NCBI RefSeq assembly: GCF_013620795.1
Contig: NZ_LGLW01000004.1
Location: forward strand, 372,001 to 436,000
From: Pseudomonas sp. Q2-TVG4-2
GTDB taxonomy: Bacteria; Pseudomonadota; Gammaproteobacteria; Pseudomonadales; Pseudomonadaceae
Length of the DNA: 64,000 nt
Direction: 5' to 3'
Positions within the stretch are counted from its first letter, which is position 1. Each line of letters begins with the position of its first letter. Below are positions 30,112 to 38,729 of this stretch, in pieces. The notes beneath the pieces were generated by a model that saw only the letters and a program-made list of their open reading frames with translations, was not told the origin of the DNA and ran no database searches. A program made the position numbers and the translations under genes.

Positions 30112-30843
30112 ATGCGCCGCGTCAGCTTGCTTCTGCTCGTCCTGTTTTTCTTTCCAACCGCTCATGCCGAAGCGCCGCGCACCTTTCGCGAAGCGAAAAA
30201 GCTGGCCTGGCATATCTACGCCGAACGGCCGGTAGATTTCTATTGCGGTTGCGCCTTCAAGGGCAAGCGGATCGATCTCGCCAGCTGCGGCTACGTCCCG
30301 CGCAAACAGCCCAAACGCGCCGCACGCGTGGAGTGGGAGCACATCGTGCCCGCCTGGGTGATCGGCCATCAGCGCCAATGCTGGCAGCAGGGCGGACGCA
30401 AGCAGTGCACCTCGAGCGACCCGGTATTCAGCAAAGCCGAAGCGGACCTGCATAACCTCGTCCCGGTCGTCGGTGAGGTCAACGGCGACCGCAGTAATTA
30501 CGGCTTCGGAATGCTGAGCGAGAAACCGAGCCAGTACGGCGCCTGCCCCTTCGTAGTGAACTTCAAACAACGCACCGCCATGCCTCCGGAATACAGCCGG
30601 GGCGCCATAGCCCGTGCCTATCTGTACATGAGCGAACGCTATGGGCTGCGCCTGTCGAAGCAGGATCGGCGCCTCTACGGCATCTGGAATCGTCAGCACC
30701 CGGTCAACGAATGGGAGCAATGGCGTAACCGCAGCATTGCCTGCGTGCAAGGCAATGCCAATCGCTACGTAGGGCCGGTTGATCTGAACCGCTGCGCCAA
30801 ATCGATTGCTCGTTCGGCTGCAATTCGCCCCGAGCGAAGCTGA
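30112..30843 (+). CDS. endA: Periplasmic/secreted endonuclease I
   Basis: A 243-residue DNA/RNA nuclease of the EndA/NucM family with a Sec signal peptide (MRRVSLLLLVLFFFPTAHA). The nuclease core has RVEWEHIVPAWVIGHQRQCW, carrying the conserved E-H of the beta-beta-alpha metal site, then DLHNLVPVVGEVNGDRSNYGFG with the catalytic Asn/Arg positions, and eight cysteines expected to form disulfides. It degrades double-stranded DNA in the periplasm and can limit DNA uptake. No partner gene is adjacent. Confidence 0.93.
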   Translation: MRRVSLLLLVLFFFPTAHAEAPRTFREAKKLAWHIYAERPVDFYCGCAFKGKRIDLASCGYVPRKQPKRAARVEWEHIVPAWVIGHQRQCWQQGGRKQCTSSDPVFSKAEADLHNLVPVVGEVNGDRSNYGFGMLSEKPSQYGACPFVVNFKQRTAMPPEYSRGAIARAYLYMSERYGLRLSKQDRRLYGIWNRQHPVNEWEQWRNRSIACVQGNANRYVGPVDLNRCAKSIARSAAIRPERS

Positions 30844-30974
30844 GGGAGTCAGTTAACAGCGAGCCTGCGCCAAAACGCCCGGATCCGGTACGCTAAGGCC
30901 TCGCCCGCGATCTTGGATGTCGCCGCCCGAGCACTGCATGCTGATGCCTCCCACCGCGATCATGACAGTTCACT

Positions 30975-31595
30975 ATGCAGGATAAGACGCTCTACGCAAC
31001 CCTGGGCCTGGCGGTTCTGTTGGCGCTTATTGCCTCCGGCATCGATCCTCATAACCGGGCCACTTGGCTGCTGGAAGTCGCACCGGTGCTGATCGCAGCG
31101 CTCCTGCTGCTCAGCTACCGGCGTTTCCCGCTCACGCGGCTGCTTTATGTGCTGATCGCCGTCCATGCCCTGGCGCTGATCCTGCGCGCTTACACCTACG
31201 CCCGCGTTCCAGCGGGTTTCTGGGTACAGGATTGGCTCGCGCTCAGCCGCAACCCGTACGACAAGCTCGGCCACTTCATGCAAGGCCTGGTACCAGCGCT
31301 GCTGGCCCGTGAGATCCTGCAGCGCCTTGGCTTTCTCAAGCCCGGCGCAATGCTCGGCTTCCTCTCGGTCTGCGTCGCGCTGGCATTCAGTGCCTTCTAC
31401 GAACTGATCGAATGGTGGGTAGCGCTGATCGCCGGCCAGGGCGCCGGTGATTTTCTCGGCACCCAGGGCGACCCCTGGGATACCCAGTCGCACATGCTTA
31501 TCGCGCTGCTTGGCGCCCTGCTTTCGGCCACCGGCCTGGCAGGTCTTCAGGATCGGCAGATTGCGCGGCAAGCGAAGTCCGGCGCAGCAGGATAG
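30975..31595 (+). CDS. DUF2238 (YjdF-like) integral membrane protein
   Basis: A 206-residue protein with about six membrane helices. The DUF2238 signatures are clear: NPYDKLGHFMQGLVPALLAREIL (about residue 97), FSAFYELIEWWVALI and LGTQGDPWDTQSHML. Conserved charged residues inside membrane segments (D/K of YDKLGH, E of YELIEW, D of GDPWDTQ) suggest a catalytic or ion-handling site, but no function is assigned to the family. Five bases separate it from the next membrane gene, so the two are likely one transcript. Confidence 0.88.
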   Translation: MQDKTLYATLGLAVLLALIASGIDPHNRATWLLEVAPVLIAALLLLSYRRFPLTRLLYVLIAVHALALILRAYTYARVPAGFWVQDWLALSRNPYDKLGHFMQGLVPALLAREILQRLGFLKPGAMLGFLSVCVALAFSAFYELIEWWVALIAGQGAGDFLGTQGDPWDTQSHMLIALLGALLSATGLAGLQDRQIARQAKSGAAG

Positions 31596-31600
31596 CCGTC

Positions 31601-31981
31601 ATGCTCTATCGCTTCGCGGCTGATGCGGTGCTGGTCCTGCACCTCAGCTTTATCGTCTTCGTGCTGCTGGGTGGGCTGTTGGTGGCCTGGAGGCGCCGCC
31701 TACTTTGGCTGCATCTGCCGGCCGTGGCCTGGGGCGTCTTCGTCGAACTGACCGAGCGCCTGTGCCCGCTTACGCACTGGGAGAACCGGCTGCGGCATCT
31801 GGCTGGTGGTGCCGGTTACGAAACCAGCTTCGTCGAGCAGTATCTGCTGCCAGTGATCTATCCGACCTGGCTGAGCCTACCGGTGCAATACCTACTGGCC
31901 GCCATAGTGGTACTCGCTAATTTGCTGATCTATGGCTGGCTGGTATGGCGCTGGCGGCGCACGGCAGCGCCACCAAGCTGA
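31601..31981 (+). CDS. DUF2784 family small membrane protein
   Basis: A 126-residue protein with three or four helices. The start LYRFAADAVLVLHLSFIVFVLLGG and the following LPAVAWGVFVELTERLCPLTHWENRLR are the DUF2784 landmarks; SFVEQYLLPVIYP closes the core. No function is known. GGATAG precedes the ATG, and the gene follows the DUF2238 gene by 5 bases. It converges with the omega-amidase gene, 12 bp apart. Confidence 0.88.
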   Translation: MLYRFAADAVLVLHLSFIVFVLLGGLLVAWRRRLLWLHLPAVAWGVFVELTERLCPLTHWENRLRHLAGGAGYETSFVEQYLLPVIYPTWLSLPVQYLLAAIVVLANLLIYGWLVWRWRRTAAPPS

Positions 31982-31993
31982 TACGCAGCGTAG

Positions 31994-32788
31994 CTAGATC
32001 TTCAGTTCGAAGGCATCACCGTCGTGATACGCCGGGAATTTGCTGCGGAACGCCGCAAGGTCCCGAGCACGTAGCGTGGTGCGGAATACGCCGTCGACAT
32101 CGCCCGCCTCGAGCAGCGGGTCGCCCAGATAATCCAGCACCTGGCTGTCGCCACTGTAAGGGTAGCCCTTGCCGTCTTCCCCGACCCGATTCACCGCCGC
32201 GACGTAGCAGATATTCTCAATCGCGCGTGCCGGCAGCAGGCGATTCCAGGCATTGCGGCGGGCCGCGGGCCAGTTGGCGGTGTAAAGCAGCAGGTCGGTG
32301 TCGTGGGGGTCGCGGCTCCAGACCGGGAAGCGCAGGTCATAGCAGATCAGCGGGCGCACGTGCCAGCCGTTCAGTTCGAACAGCGCCTGCTGTTCGCCAG
32401 CCGTGTAATGCTTGTGCTCACCTGCCATGCGGAACAGATGACGCTTGTCGTAGTGTGAAATCTCGCCGTTCGGCCGCGCCCAGAGCAGGCGGTTGCGGTG
32501 GCTGCCATCCGCGGCCTCGATGATCACGCTACCGGTGATCACCGCGTCCATGCGCGCCGCCTGCTCCCGCAGCCAGATATAGGTCGGGCCTTCCTCGGGT
32601 TCGGCCAGCTCCGAAGAGTTCATCGAAAAGGCCGTAGTGAACATCTCCGGCAATACGATGAGATCAGCCCCACGGGCCTGCTCGAGCAAGTCGACGAAGC
32701 GCTCGCGGTTAGCGGTAGCGTCCTGCCAGACGAGGCTGGTCTGGATCAGGGCCAGTTCGAGGTCCGGCAAATCGTTCAGATCGCGCAT
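31994..32788 (-). CDS. yafV: Omega-amidase YafV (nitrilase superfamily)
   Basis: A 264-residue carbon-nitrogen hydrolase. The Glu-Lys-Cys triad is in LIVLPEMFTTAFSM, YDKRHLFRMAGEH and LICYDLRFPVW. The family opens alpha-ketoglutaramate and related omega-amides made by transaminases that use glutamine as donor. The ATG at 32788 is selected because an upstream open frame of 45 codons overlaps the aminotransferase gene in a different frame. The start overlaps the end of that gene by 13 bases, so the pair is translationally coupled, matching a glutamine transaminase-omega-amidase route for methionine salvage. Confidence 0.92.
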   Translation of the reverse strand: MRDLNDLPDLELALIQTSLVWQDATANRERFVDLLEQARGADLIVLPEMFTTAFSMNSSELAEPEEGPTYIWLREQAARMDAVITGSVIIEAADGSHRNRLLWARPNGEISHYDKRHLFRMAGEHKHYTAGEQQALFELNGWHVRPLICYDLRFPVWSRDPHDTDLLLYTANWPAARRNAWNRLLPARAIENICYVAAVNRVGEDGKGYPYSGDSQVLDYLGDPLLEAGDVDGVFRTTLRARDLAAFRSKFPAYHDGDAFELKI

Positions 32789-33924
32789 AGTCGTTCTCCT
32801 GCCAGGCGCAGCGTTTCCTCTCGTTTGGCGAAGCAGAAGCGGACCAGTCGTGATTCCTCCGGAGGCGTCTGGTAGAAGACCGAAATCGGGATGCTGGCCA
32901 CGCCGTGCTCGCGGGTGAGCCATTCGGCCATGGCGACATCGTCGAGATCAGGGCGAATTGCCGAATAGTCGGCCAGCTGGAAATAGGTGCCGGCCGTACG
33001 GGTAAAGCTGAAGCGCGAGCCGGCCAGCAGATCGCAGAACAGATCGCGCTTGGCTTGGTAGAACGCCGGCAGCTCGCTGAGATGCTCAGGATGCGCCGCC
33101 ATGAAATCGGCCAGAGCCCACTGCAATGGCGTAACGCCTGTGAAGCTGACGTACTGGTGAACCTTGCGCAGCTCACTGCTGAGCGCGGCGGGCGCGACCA
33201 CATAACCCGTCTTCCAGCCAGTGACGTGGTAGGTCTTGCCGAAGGAGCTGACGACGAAGGCCCGATGATACAGCTCGTCATGGCGCAACACGCTGGCATG
33301 CTGCCGGCCGTCGAACACAAGATGTTCGTAGACCTCGTCGCTGAGCAGGTAGATATCCCTGTCGCGGATCAGCTCGGCGAGGCGATCAAGATCCGCCGCG
33401 TCGATCAGCGCGCCGCTGGGATTGTGCGGCGTGTTCAGCACGATCATGCGGGTGCGCGATGTAACCGCATCAGCCAGCTTCTGCCAATCGATGGCGAAAC
33501 TCGGCAGGCTCAGCGCCTGATGGACGCAGACCCCGCCGGCGAGCTCCACAGCCGGCTCGTAACTGTCGTAGCAGGGATCGAAGACGATCACTTCATCGCC
33601 GGGGCGGATGACTGCGTGGATCGCACAGAAGATGGCCTGGGTCGCTCCAGGGGTGATGGTGACTTCGGCGTCAGCGCTGACTTGGCGACCATAGAGCGAT
33701 GCGACCTTGATCGCCACCTGCTCGCGCAGCGCCGGCAAGCCTGTCATCGGCGCGTACTGGTTGTGACCGGCCATGACATGACGCGTCACGGCTTCGCGCA
33801 GCGCATCAGGGCCGTCGAAATCCGGAAAGCCCTGGGACAGGTTCAACGCGCCGGTCTGGCTCGCCAGCTGCGACATCGTGGTGAAAATGGTGGTACCGAC
33901 GTAGGGAAGCTTGCTCGTGATCAT
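32776..33924 (-). CDS. Methionine aminotransferase (YbdL-like, PLP fold type I)
   Basis: A 382-residue class I/II aminotransferase close to E. coli YbdL, which prefers methionine, histidine and phenylalanine, and to MtnE of methionine salvage. Pyridoxal phosphate lysine is in SSFGKTYHVTGWKTGY; ITPGATQAIFCAIHAV, NTPHNPSGAL and the DEVYEHLVFDG segment carry the cofactor contacts; the last conserved arginine is in SRLVRFCFAKREETL. It probably regenerates methionine from 4-methylthio-2-oxobutyrate with glutamine as donor, YafV then removing the ketoglutaramate. An inverted repeat lies just upstream. Confidence 0.9.
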   Translation of the reverse strand: MITSKLPYVGTTIFTTMSQLASQTGALNLSQGFPDFDGPDALREAVTRHVMAGHNQYAPMTGLPALREQVAIKVASLYGRQVSADAEVTITPGATQAIFCAIHAVIRPGDEVIVFDPCYDSYEPAVELAGGVCVHQALSLPSFAIDWQKLADAVTSRTRMIVLNTPHNPSGALIDAADLDRLAELIRDRDIYLLSDEVYEHLVFDGRQHASVLRHDELYHRAFVVSSFGKTYHVTGWKTGYVVAPAALSSELRKVHQYVSFTGVTPLQWALADFMAAHPEHLSELPAFYQAKRDLFCDLLAGSRFSFTRTAGTYFQLADYSAIRPDLDDVAMAEWLTREHGVASIPISVFYQTPPEESRLVRFCFAKREETLRLAGERLCAI

Positions 33925-33937
33925 TTGGTCTCATTCA

Positions 33938-34005
33938 AAGCTTGAAGCTGAAGTCGAACGCTGGAAGCTCATGCGAGACGACTTCCAGCTTATGGCTTCA
34001 AACTT
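33938..34005. repeat. Nested inverted repeat after der
   Basis: Outer arms AAGCTTGAAGC (33938-33948) and GCTTCAAACTT (33995-34005) pair with one mismatch; inner arms GCTGGAAG (33960-33967) and CTTCCAGC (33982-33989) pair perfectly. The AAGCTTGAAGCTGGAAG words are typical of a repeat family common between Pseudomonas genes. It lies 5 bases past the der stop codon and before the aminotransferase gene in the same direction, so it could end or stabilise the der transcript. Confidence 0.7.
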
Positions 34006-34009
34006 CGGG

Positions 34010-35488
34010 CTATCGTTTGTCTCTACGCTTTTTCTCGGCTTTCTTGTGGTGCGACATGAGACGGCGTTTCTTATTCACCTGGCGATCGGTGAGGGTGTTC
34101 TTCTTGCCCTCGTAGGGGTTCTCGCCGCCCTTGTACTCGATCCGGATCGGCGTGCCCACCAGCTTCAGCACACGCCGGTAGGTATTCTCCAGATAGCGCG
34201 TATAGGACTTGGGAATCGAGTCGACCTGGTTGCCGTGGATCACGATCAGCGGCGGGTTGGCGCCGCCCAGGTGAGCATAGCGCAGCTTGATCCGGCGACT
34301 AGCGACCATTGGCGGCGCATGCTCGCGTACGGCGTCCTCGAGGATCTGGGTCAGCCGGCTGGTGGGCCAGCGGGTAACGGCCGAGGCGAACGAGGCCTGT
34401 ACCGATTTGTACAGGTTGCCGACGCCGGTGCCATGCTTGGCGGAGATGAAGTGGATGTCGGCGAACTCGACGAAGAACAGCCGACGCTCCAGCTCGGTCT
34501 TCACGTAGTCGCGCTCGCTTGGCTCCATGCCGTCCCACTTGTTCAGCGCGATGACCAGCGCTCGGCCACTCTCGAGAACGAAGCCGAGCAGGTTGAGGTC
34601 GTGTTCGACCACGCCTTCTCTGGCATCCATGACGAAGATCACTACGTTGGCGTCCTGGATCGCCTGCAGCGTCTTGACCACGGAGAACTTTTCTACCGCC
34701 TCGAAGATCTTGCCGCGGCGCCGGACGCCGGCGGTGTCGATCAGCGTGTATTTTTCGTCGCCGCGTTCGAACGGAATATAAATGCTGTCTCGCGTGGTGC
34801 CCGCTTGGTCGTAGACGATGACCCGCTCTTCACCGAGCATGCGATTGACCAGCGTCGATTTGCCAACATTGGGACGGCCGATGATGGCGATCTTGATGCC
34901 GTCCTTTTCGCTAGGCCCGGGAATGCGTTTGGGTTCTTCGCCTTCGGCAACCGCCTCAACCGCTTCACCCTCACCTTCCGCTTCTTCGGCGTTGTCCTTG
35001 GGAAACGTGCCGAGCGCCTGCTCCAGCATATGGCTGATACCACGGCCATGTGCCGCAGCAATCGGCAAGGCATCGCCGAGACCCAGCGGGCTGAACTCGG
35101 CTCGCGCGATGTCCGGATCGATGCTGTCGACCTTGTTCGCCACGAGGAAGTGGCGCTTGTTCATCTTGCGCAAATGCTCGGCGATCATCTGATCGCCCGG
35201 CGTCATGCCGGCACGTGCGTCGACCATGAACATCACCGCATCGGCTTCCTGCATCGCTTGTAGCGACTGCTCCGCCATCTTGGCGTCGATGCCTTCTTCG
35301 TCCCCGGTCAGGCCCCCAGTGTCGATGACAATATAGGTACGGCCCTGCCATTTGGCCTCACCGTACTGGCGATCACGGGTCAGACCGGCATATTCCGCGA
35401 CGATGGCGTCACGGCTCTTGGTCAGACGGTTGAATAGGGTGGATTTGCCAACGTTCGGACGGCCCACCAGGGCGATTACGGGAACCAT
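34010..35488 (-). CDS. der: Ribosome biogenesis GTPase Der (EngA)
   Basis: An essential double GTPase for 50S subunit maturation. Starting at the ATG 35488 (GGAGA lies 6 bases upstream; a GTG-like start 12 bases earlier is less likely) gives 492 residues. Two G domains each have [10 protein letters not shown]-x-x-G (DTGGL, DTAGV) and N/T-KxD (NKVD, NKWD). Between them is an acidic insertion rich in Glu ([18 protein letters not shown]), and the C-terminal KH-like domain ends in a Lys/Arg-rich tail ([11 protein letters not shown]). It follows bamB, the usual gammaproteobacterial order. Confidence 0.97.
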   Translation of the reverse strand: MVPVIALVGRPNVGKSTLFNRLTKSRDAIVAEYAGLTRDRQYGEAKWQGRTYIVIDTGGLTGDEEGIDAKMAEQSLQAMQEADAVMFMVDARAGMTPGDQMIAEHLRKMNKRHFLVANKVDSIDPDIARAEFSPLGLGDALPIAAAHGRGISHMLEQALGTFPKDNAEEAEGEGEAVEAVAEGEEPKRIPGPSEKDGIKIAIIGRPNVGKSTLVNRMLGEERVIVYDQAGTTRDSIYIPFERGDEKYTLIDTAGVRRRGKIFEAVEKFSVVKTLQAIQDANVVIFVMDAREGVVEHDLNLLGFVLESGRALVIALNKWDGMEPSERDYVKTELERRLFFVEFADIHFISAKHGTGVGNLYKSVQASFASAVTRWPTSRLTQILEDAVREHAPPMVASRRIKLRYAHLGGANPPLIVIHGNQVDSIPKSYTRYLENTYRRVLKLVGTPIRIEYKGGENPYEGKKNTLTDRQVNKKRRLMSHHKKAEKKRRDKR

Positions 35489-35523
35489 ACGGCTCTCCAC
35501 TGCGATATTTCAGAAAACACGAA

Positions 35524-35544
35524 GGCCGCTGCAAGGCAGCGGCC
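35524..35544 (-). terminator. Hairpin between bamB and der
   Basis: GGCCGCTGC (35524-35532) and GCAGCGGCC (35536-35544) form a nine-base stem with a three-base loop; reading leftward it is followed by TTCGTGTTTTC. It could reduce read-through from bamB into der, which would then need its own promoter. Confidence 0.65.
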
Positions 35545-35596
35545 GAATATATTAAGCGCTCCGCCTCGGCGGAACAGGACGAACGAGGTGAAGCCG

Positions 35597-36745
35597 TCAA
35601 TCCGCCTGGCGAATGGTCAGCGCGACAAGCTTGCCGTCGTTACCGTAGGCGTACAGCCAATCTCCTTCGACCACCGGGCGGGCACGCACCCCGGCGCTGT
35701 CGATACGGGTCCGAGCAACGAAGCGCCCGTCGACCTGGCTCAGGAAGTGCAGATAGCCCTCCTTGTCGCCCACCGCCACGTAGCTGGAGAAAACCGCCGG
35801 AGCGGAAAGCTGCCGACGCAGTAGCGCGTCGTTGCTCCATAGCACGGTAGTCGATCGCTCATCGATCCCCATGACAGTGCCATCAGCCTGGCTTACATAG
35901 ACACTTCCGTAACCGAGCGCAACACCGTTTGCCGTCGAGGCATCGCGCTGCCAGAGAATCCGGCCGCTTTCTAGATCCAGCGCGGCGGCGCGCCCTTGAA
36001 AGGAAGCGACGTACAAGGTCCCGCCTGAGAGCAACAGACCGCCATCGATATCGACGACGCGTTCGAGCTCGGAACGGCCTTGCGGAACAGCTACGCGCTG
36101 CTCCCAGATCGGCAGGCCACGGCGGGTATCCAGCGCCACGACTTTACCGCTGGAGAGACCGGCAATCGCCAGCTGGTTGGTCAGCAATGGCGCTCCGGTA
36201 CCCCGCAGGGTCAGCACCGCTGGGGCGCTTTCGTAACTCCAACGCTGCTCGCCAGTGTCGATTTCCAACGCAATGACGCGGTCATCCTGAGTCTGAACCA
36301 CCACTACGTCACCATTGACGGCAGGCGCGGCGAGAACCTCGCTGCTGACCTGGCTGCGCCAGCGCTCTTCACCGGTCGACACGTCCAGCGCCAGCACTTC
36401 ACCCCGTAAAGTGCCAACCAGGACAAGGCCGTAGCCAGCCCCCACCGCACCGGAGATCGGCACTTCCAGATCGTTCTTCCAGTGAACCTTACCGGTCATG
36501 CGATCCATTGCCACCACCAGCCCCTCGACGTCGGCGGCAAATATCTCATTGCCATAGACGACAGGGGCCAGAAGGTTATAGGTCTCGCCCTGGCCTTCGC
36601 CTATCGAGCGGCTCCATTCCTCGTTCAGCTGTATTTCAGCGTCGAACTTGACCAGCTCGGCGGGCTCGAGCTCTTTCTTGTCATTGCTGCTGCAACCAGC
36701 AGCCAGGACGGCCAGGGTCAGCAGTGCGGCAGTTTTCCAGCGCAT
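35597..36745 (-). CDS. bamB: Outer membrane assembly lipoprotein BamB
   Basis: Lipoprotein of the BAM complex that folds beta-barrel proteins into the outer membrane. The 382 residues start MRWKTAALLTLAVLAAGCSS, with a lipobox LAAGC whose cysteine becomes the lipid anchor. The rest is an eight-bladed beta-propeller with PQQ-like repeats (W-x-x-x-x, GxxxALDxxTGE-type words such as VLALDVSTGEERW and VIALEIDTGEQRW). The start at 36745 is preferred since GGAGAGG is upstream; the frame's earlier GTG overlaps it. It follows yfgM with overlap of their predicted ends nearly touching. Confidence 0.96.
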   Translation of the reverse strand: MRWKTAALLTLAVLAAGCSSNDKKELEPAELVKFDAEIQLNEEWSRSIGEGQGETYNLLAPVVYGNEIFAADVEGLVVAMDRMTGKVHWKNDLEVPISGAVGAGYGLVLVGTLRGEVLALDVSTGEERWRSQVSSEVLAAPAVNGDVVVVQTQDDRVIALEIDTGEQRWSYESAPAVLTLRGTGAPLLTNQLAIAGLSSGKVVALDTRRGLPIWEQRVAVPQGRSELERVVDIDGGLLLSGGTLYVASFQGRAAALDLESGRILWQRDASTANGVALGYGSVYVSQADGTVMGIDERSTTVLWSNDALLRRQLSAPAVFSSYVAVGDKEGYLHFLSQVDGRFVARTRIDSAGVRARPVVEGDWLYAYGNDGKLVALTIRQAD

Positions 36746-36749
36746 CAAT

Positions 36750-37391
36750 TCATGCCTCTCCACGAGCCAGATCGTCCAGTTTCAGCTGCAGGCCACCAAT
36801 CGCGGCATCCTGTGACAGCGACTCTTTTGCCTTGGAATAGGCAGCGTGGGCATCGTCATGGCGCCCCAGCTTGACCAGCAGATCACCCCGCAGCTCTTCA
36901 CGACTGGCTGCGAAGGCCTCATTAGCGTCACCTTCGAGCAATGCAAGCCCCTCTTCGGCCTTGCCCTGCGCTGCCAGAACACGGGCCAGACGCTGGCGAG
37001 CCAGCTCTTCGAGGGTCTTGTCGGCCGGCTTGTCGAGCACGCTTCGCAATTCTGTCGCGGCCTCATCGAGACGATCAGACTCCACCGCCACCTTGGCCAC
37101 GAAGAGACTGCCATACTGAGCGTAATGCGAGCCGGCGAATTCCTTCTTCAGCAAATTGCCCAGGCGCGAAACCTCGGCAGCATTCACCCCACCCTCCTCC
37201 AGCACGGCATTCAGCATCTGCTGATAGACGGTCGAGGCGCTCTGTGCTTGATTGAGCTGATGCTTCTGCCAGAACTGCCAGCCAAACACCAACACCAGAG
37301 CGAGTGCGCCCCCCAACAGCAAAGGCATGCCGTTACGCTGCCACCACTCCTTGATCTGCGCCAGCTGTTCTTCATCGGTACCCGAGGTCAC
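36750..37391 (-). CDS. yfgM: YfgM family ancillary SecYEG translocon subunit
   Basis: A 213-residue inner-membrane protein with one N-terminal helix (PLLLGGALALVLVFGWQFW, about 21-40) and a periplasmic TPR-like domain. In E. coli, YfgM binds PpiD at the Sec translocon and passes secreted proteins to chaperones. The start is a GTG at 37391, because AGGAG lies 7 bases before it and TSGTDEEQLAQIKEWWQRNG is the family's normal N-terminus. Its neighbours hisS and bamB are the standard context. The bamB start lies 5 bp past its stop. Confidence 0.93.
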   Translation of the reverse strand: MTSGTDEEQLAQIKEWWQRNGMPLLLGGALALVLVFGWQFWQKHQLNQAQSASTVYQQMLNAVLEEGGVNAAEVSRLGNLLKKEFAGSHYAQYGSLFVAKVAVESDRLDEAATELRSVLDKPADKTLEELARQRLARVLAAQGKAEEGLALLEGDANEAFAASREELRGDLLVKLGRHDDAHAAYSKAKESLSQDAAIGGLQLKLDDLARGEA

Positions 37392-37431
37392 ACTGTCACT
37401 CCTTACATTCGCTGAATTCAGACCCGTCCGA

Positions 37432-38715
37432 TCAAGCCAGACAGGCAGCCAGACGCTCGGGTAGAGCATCCCAGGCAATGCTTTGCTGTTCGCTGTCGTC
37501 GCGCAGCGGCTTGCAACCTACCACGCGTTCGGCCAGTTCGTCGTCACCAAGAATCAGCGCGAAACGCGCCCCGCTCTTGTCGGCCTTTTTGAACTGGCTC
37601 TTGAAGCTACCGCCACCGGCGTTGACCAGCAGGCGAAGACCCGGCAGGGCGTCACGGAGCCGTTCCGCCAGCGCCAGCGCCGCCAGTTCGGCCGCCTCGC
37701 CGAAGGCACAGATAAATGCGTGTGCCGGCTGGTTGAGTTCTTCGGGGATCAGCTCAAGTGTTTCCAGCAACAACACCAGACGTTCGATCCCCATGGCGAA
37801 GCCCACGCCCGGCGTCGGTTTGCCGCCGAACTGGCTGACCAGGCCGTCATAGCGGCCGCCCGCACAGACGGTGCCCTGCGAGCCGAGCTTGTCGGTCACC
37901 CACTCGAATACGGTGCGGCCGTAGTAATCGAGGCCACGAACCAGCTTGGGATTGATCTGATAGGCAATTCCCGCCGCTTCGAGCCGAGTCTTGAGGCCGT
38001 CGAAATGCGCGCGCGATTCGTCGTCCAGGTAGTCATGCAGCGTCGGCGCATCGGCCAACAGCGCCTGGGTCTGGACATTCTTGCTGTCCAGGATACGCAG
38101 CGGGTTGCTGGTCAGGCGGCGCTGACTGTCTTCGTCGAGCTGATCGAAATGCTGCTGCAGATAGGCTACTAGGGCGTCCCGATAGGTCGCGCGCGCTTCG
38201 CTGGAGCCCAGGCTGTTCAACTGCAGGGTGACCGCATCGGACATGCCGAGCTGCTTCCACAGCCGGGCCGTAAGCACGATCAGCTCGGCATCGACATCCG
38301 GCCCCGGCTGATTGAAAACCTCCACCCCAATCTGATGAAACTGGCGATAGCGGCCCTTCTGCGGCTTCTCGTAACGAAACATGGGACCGGCATACCAGAG
38401 CTTCTGCACCTGGCCGCCGCCGGTCATGCCATGTTCGAGCACGGCTCTGACGCAACCGGCAGTACCCTCGGGGCGCAACGTCAGTGATTCCTCGTTACGG
38501 TCGAGGAAGGTGTACATCTCCTTGTCGACCACGTCGGTCCCCTCGCCGATGCCGCGGGCGAACAGATCGGTAAATTCGAGGATTGGCAGACGGATCTCGC
38601 TGTAGCCATAGCTATCGAGCAGCTGCGCGAAGGTCGTTTCCAGATAGCGCCAGACCGGCGTCTGGGCCGGCAGGATATCGTTCATGCCACGAATGGCTTG
38701 CAGGGACTTGCTCAA
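37432..38715 (-). CDS. hisS: Histidyl-tRNA synthetase
   Basis: Class II aminoacyl-tRNA synthetase charging tRNA-His; 427 residues. Motif 2 region has [21 protein letters not shown], histidine loops are [13 protein letters not shown] and GRYDGLV, and motif 3 is [10 protein letters not shown]. The C-terminal anticodon domain (about 330-427) ends the protein. It lies between ispG and yfgM with small gaps, and all are transcribed together in the ispG-hisS-yfgM-bamB order. Confidence 0.97.
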   Translation of the reverse strand: MSKSLQAIRGMNDILPAQTPVWRYLETTFAQLLDSYGYSEIRLPILEFTDLFARGIGEGTDVVDKEMYTFLDRNEESLTLRPEGTAGCVRAVLEHGMTGGGQVQKLWYAGPMFRYEKPQKGRYRQFHQIGVEVFNQPGPDVDAELIVLTARLWKQLGMSDAVTLQLNSLGSSEARATYRDALVAYLQQHFDQLDEDSQRRLTSNPLRILDSKNVQTQALLADAPTLHDYLDDESRAHFDGLKTRLEAAGIAYQINPKLVRGLDYYGRTVFEWVTDKLGSQGTVCAGGRYDGLVSQFGGKPTPGVGFAMGIERLVLLLETLELIPEELNQPAHAFICAFGEAAELAALALAERLRDALPGLRLLVNAGGGSFKSQFKKADKSGARFALILGDDELAERVVGCKPLRDDSEQQSIAWDALPERLAACLA

Positions 38716-38729
38716 TTCGGTTCCTTAAA

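Noticed and set aside
30112-30843. endA as part of a toxin or competence system
   Set aside because: No immunity, uptake or secretion gene is adjacent; it is an ordinary exported nuclease.
33911-35263. A 450-codon open frame antisense to der
   Set aside because: It is a mirror of the high-GC der coding strand; it lacks a ribosome site and family resemblance, and der is complete on the other strand. Similar long antisense frames over iscS (47293-48504), secD (53903-54967) and queA (56587-57606) are rejected for the same reason.
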